From assembly GCF_026151205.1 (NCBI RefSeq), contig NC_087075.1, positions 14,027,628 to 14,087,627 of the forward strand: 60,000 nucleotides of DNA, read 5' to 3'. Within the stretch, counting starts at the first letter, position 1, and each line of letters begins with the position of its first letter. Of this stretch, positions 58,160 through 60,000 are shown one piece after another. The notes under the pieces were generated by a model that was given only the letters and a program-made list of their open reading frames with translations, ran no database searches and was not told where the DNA came from. Source of the DNA: Bolinopsis microptera (lineage: Eukaryota > Ctenophora > Tentaculata > Lobata > Bolinopsidae). Position numbers and translations under genes: made by a program.

Positions 58160-58262
58160 TAACTCGTGACGGCATCACATTTCATATGACGTCATATCTT
58201 TTCACTTGACGTCATATCTCATCACGTGACGTCACTTCTATTCACGTGACCTCATCACATCC
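58160..58262. promoter_or_regulatory. TGACGTCA cluster after the stop codon of the cysteine-rich gene
   Basis: Four imperfect units of about 23 bp (for example TTCACTTGACGTCATATCTC) with the GACGTCA core start about 30 bases after the stop at 58150. Confidence 0.5.
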
Positions 58263-58269
58263 ATATGGA

Positions 58270-59120
58270 CATTATTGTGGACGATAAAAAGATCTGGGAT
58301 TTTTATATTTTGTTGTCGAATGTTGAGGAAGCAGAAAATAAACTTGAGGGGGCTCTGATAATTGTTAAATCAATTGTAGCTGTTTCCCTGGTTTATCTTA
58401 TAATTAAAACGGACATGAATTGTGAAGGGACACATAAAATTTGGCAGATTTAACTGTTATCATTATCTTTAGCCAGCTGGCCTTTACTCCTTCCTCTTCT
58501 CATTTTCTGGACAGCCGAACTGGTAATTCATAATCTGGAGATAATATTATTTATAGACTTATTATTATAGAATGTTAACATAATATAATACTCTGTTACA
58601 AAATTATTGTTTTTATCTTCTCGAAGTTTCTCTTTATATGGTAGCTTAATTTCAGTATTATATACTTTTCACAGTTGATTCGTTAGGATTCATGTGAGAG
58701 TATTTCATCATTTATCTCGAACTTTTAACATTTTTTTAAATGAAATAATTATCAGTTTTAAATGTAACAGCTCGCAAACTGCAATGTTTTCCCAATTCTG
58801 CAGTAAATTTTACGGTGTCGATATGTCTTTCACGATGGTTCATTGCAGGTAAACATTGTGTCCTTATTAGATTTAAGCTTCAGGAATAAAATATGAGATA
58901 AATAACGTTGTTCGTTAATTAAATTACCAATTGAGCCGAGGTTGTATTTTTAGAAAAACACTGACTGAAGGGTATAACGGGTTTGGAGTGCTGGTAATTT
59001 GTGTTCTTGAATCATGAGTTTAAATTAATCAAACTTTAATTATTGTTCAGATCTTTATGTATTGGATTAACTTGTAGATTTCGTATATTTATCCGCAAAT
59101 GTATACGCTGTTTCTGATTT
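58270..59120. other. Gap, no supported gene
   Basis: AT-rich. A 62-codon frame at 58265-58453 is probably 3' UTR of the preceding gene. Nothing else seen. Confidence 0.35.
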
Positions 59121-59123
59121 AAT

Positions 59124-59651
59124 GTGAAAAACGCGATTATTATTCATGAAAGACGTAAATATATGATAAAAGTGCAGCATTTTAGAAATCAAATTATCCA
59201 TCAACCTCAAACATCAAATTTCATGGATATTGTCAATCCTCTAAAACGTACTCCGAATTGTAATAATATTTTACTTAGAAGCATATTGATATTAATGCCC
59301 ACACGCTTTAATGGAAAACACGTACATTCGGAAGGCCCACTGATAAAAATGCTACAGAACGAAATTAAAGTGAACTATAAATTAGCTCAACTTTATACTA
59401 ACGTACTTACAACTAAACATATTAACAGAATCCAATTTTTGGAACGCCTATTAGGTACACTGCAATCGGGCTGGGGCTTTTATTGCGCTGTCGGACCGGA
59501 AACATCCGACCATCCGGGTATCGATCGAATATCATGTTTCCGGAATTTGCCGGGAACGGTTGTTGAGAAAAAAAGGAAATTAAGACTGCCAGAAATCGAC
59601 GTAGATTTTCCTTTTCCTTCCTGGCCTCAACTATTAGTATTATATATTTGA
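59124..59651 (+). CDS. Unrecognised 175-residue open frame beside the terminal hairpin
   Basis: A plus-strand frame without introns runs up to the edge of the palindrome at 59645. Basic, with RFNGKHVHSEGPLIKM and LQSGWGFYCAVGPET as the most distinctive pieces. No family was recognised. It might be part of a mobile element that includes the hairpin, or a chance frame. Confidence 0.25.
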   Translation: MKNAIIIHERRKYMIKVQHFRNQIIHQPQTSNFMDIVNPLKRTPNCNNILLRSILILMPTRFNGKHVHSEGPLIKMLQNEIKVNYKLAQLYTNVLTTKHINRIQFLERLLGTLQSGWGFYCAVGPETSDHPGIDRISCFRNLPGTVVEKKRKLRLPEIDVDFPFPSWPQLLVLYI

Positions 59652-59974
59652 CCAAAACCCATAATCATGGGTAGAGTGAACCGCTGCCAGTGTCTCTCTT
59701 TTTGAAACAAAAGGAAATGATATTAATTTGAGGAACCGTCCGCAAATGCAAATTGATACCGAGAATGAAATCGGTCGCTCGCTTTTCCCATTCAATAAGC
59801 TTTATTACAATTCGTAAGCCGTGAATGAATGGGAAAAGCGAGCGACCGATTTCATTCTCGGTATCAATTTGCATTTGCGGACGGTTCCTCAAATTAATAT
59901 CATTTCCTTTTGTTTCAAAAAGAGAGACACTGGCAGCGGTTCACTCTACCCATGATTATGGGTTTTGGTCAAAT
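59645..59974. repeat. Near-perfect 330-bp hairpin
   Basis: Left arm from ATTTGACCAAAACCCATAAT (about 59645) to CTTTTCCCATTCA (about 59795); right arm is its exact complement from about 59823 to 59973, with a loop of about 28 bases. I see no mismatch over about 150 bp. Either a foldback/MITE element of very recent origin or an assembly artefact. Confidence 0.9.
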
Positions 59975-60000
59975 ATCATCTCTTTTTGATTATAATGTCA

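Overview
This window is nuclear DNA of an animal: GT-AG introns, AT-rich non-coding sequence, many microsatellites and several transposon families. Recognisable genes (a divergent aconitase/IRP, queuosine-nucleotide glycosylase QNG1, a TTF1-like Myb factor, an ankyrin-DHHC palmitoyltransferase), together with the density of genes nested inside introns, suggest an early-branching metazoan, ctenophore or cnidarian. I lean weakly to ctenophore because nested genes are reported as common there, but the sequence alone does not settle it. Exon models were built by reading splice sites and checking phase across every junction unless stated.

Layout. 1-1.7 kb: minisatellite, LINE reverse-transcriptase fragment, tRNA-derived SINE. 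2.0-6.8 kb (+): six-exon aconitase/iron-regulatory-protein relative with eroded catalytic and Fe-S residues and a low-complexity Pro/Met tail; a TA-flanked MITE sits in one intron. 8.1-9.2 kb (+): intact QNG1. 9.65-11.1 kb (+): Penelope-like RT. 12.1-14.8 kb: non-autonomous DNA transposon with a 1.27-kb palindromic core. 15.0-16.0 kb (+): second QNG1 copy with a one-base frameshift. 16.5-27.5 kb (+): TTF1-like Myb gene whose 7.7-kb intron holds, on the minus strand, an MFS transporter and a PPxY single-pass membrane protein. 28.0-30.8 kb (+): two tiny single-pass membrane protein genes, the second SMIM20-like. 31.5-50.3 kb (+): ZDHHC17/13-like ankyrin-repeat palmitoyltransferase. Its 12.9-kb intron contains, on the minus strand, an Ig receptor with two ITIM-like motifs and two paralogous lectin-like/sushi genes, plus a LINE fragment and a second member of the 12-kb transposon family. 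50.3-56 kb: mobile and repetitive DNA. 56.3-58.2 kb (+): secreted acidic protein with two copies of an unrecognised eight-cysteine domain. 59.6-60.0 kb: long near-perfect hairpin.

The recurring theme is tandem duplication acting on exon edges. A 54-bp array and a C-rich array in the palmitoyltransferase gene each copy a 3' splice site with the first bases of the exon; a 66-bp array expands the coding sequence of a lectin gene; and a 71-bp duplication in the MFS gene is bounded by AG|GT so that splicing out one unit would restore the frame, the signature expected of a newborn intron. These are the observations most worth following up.
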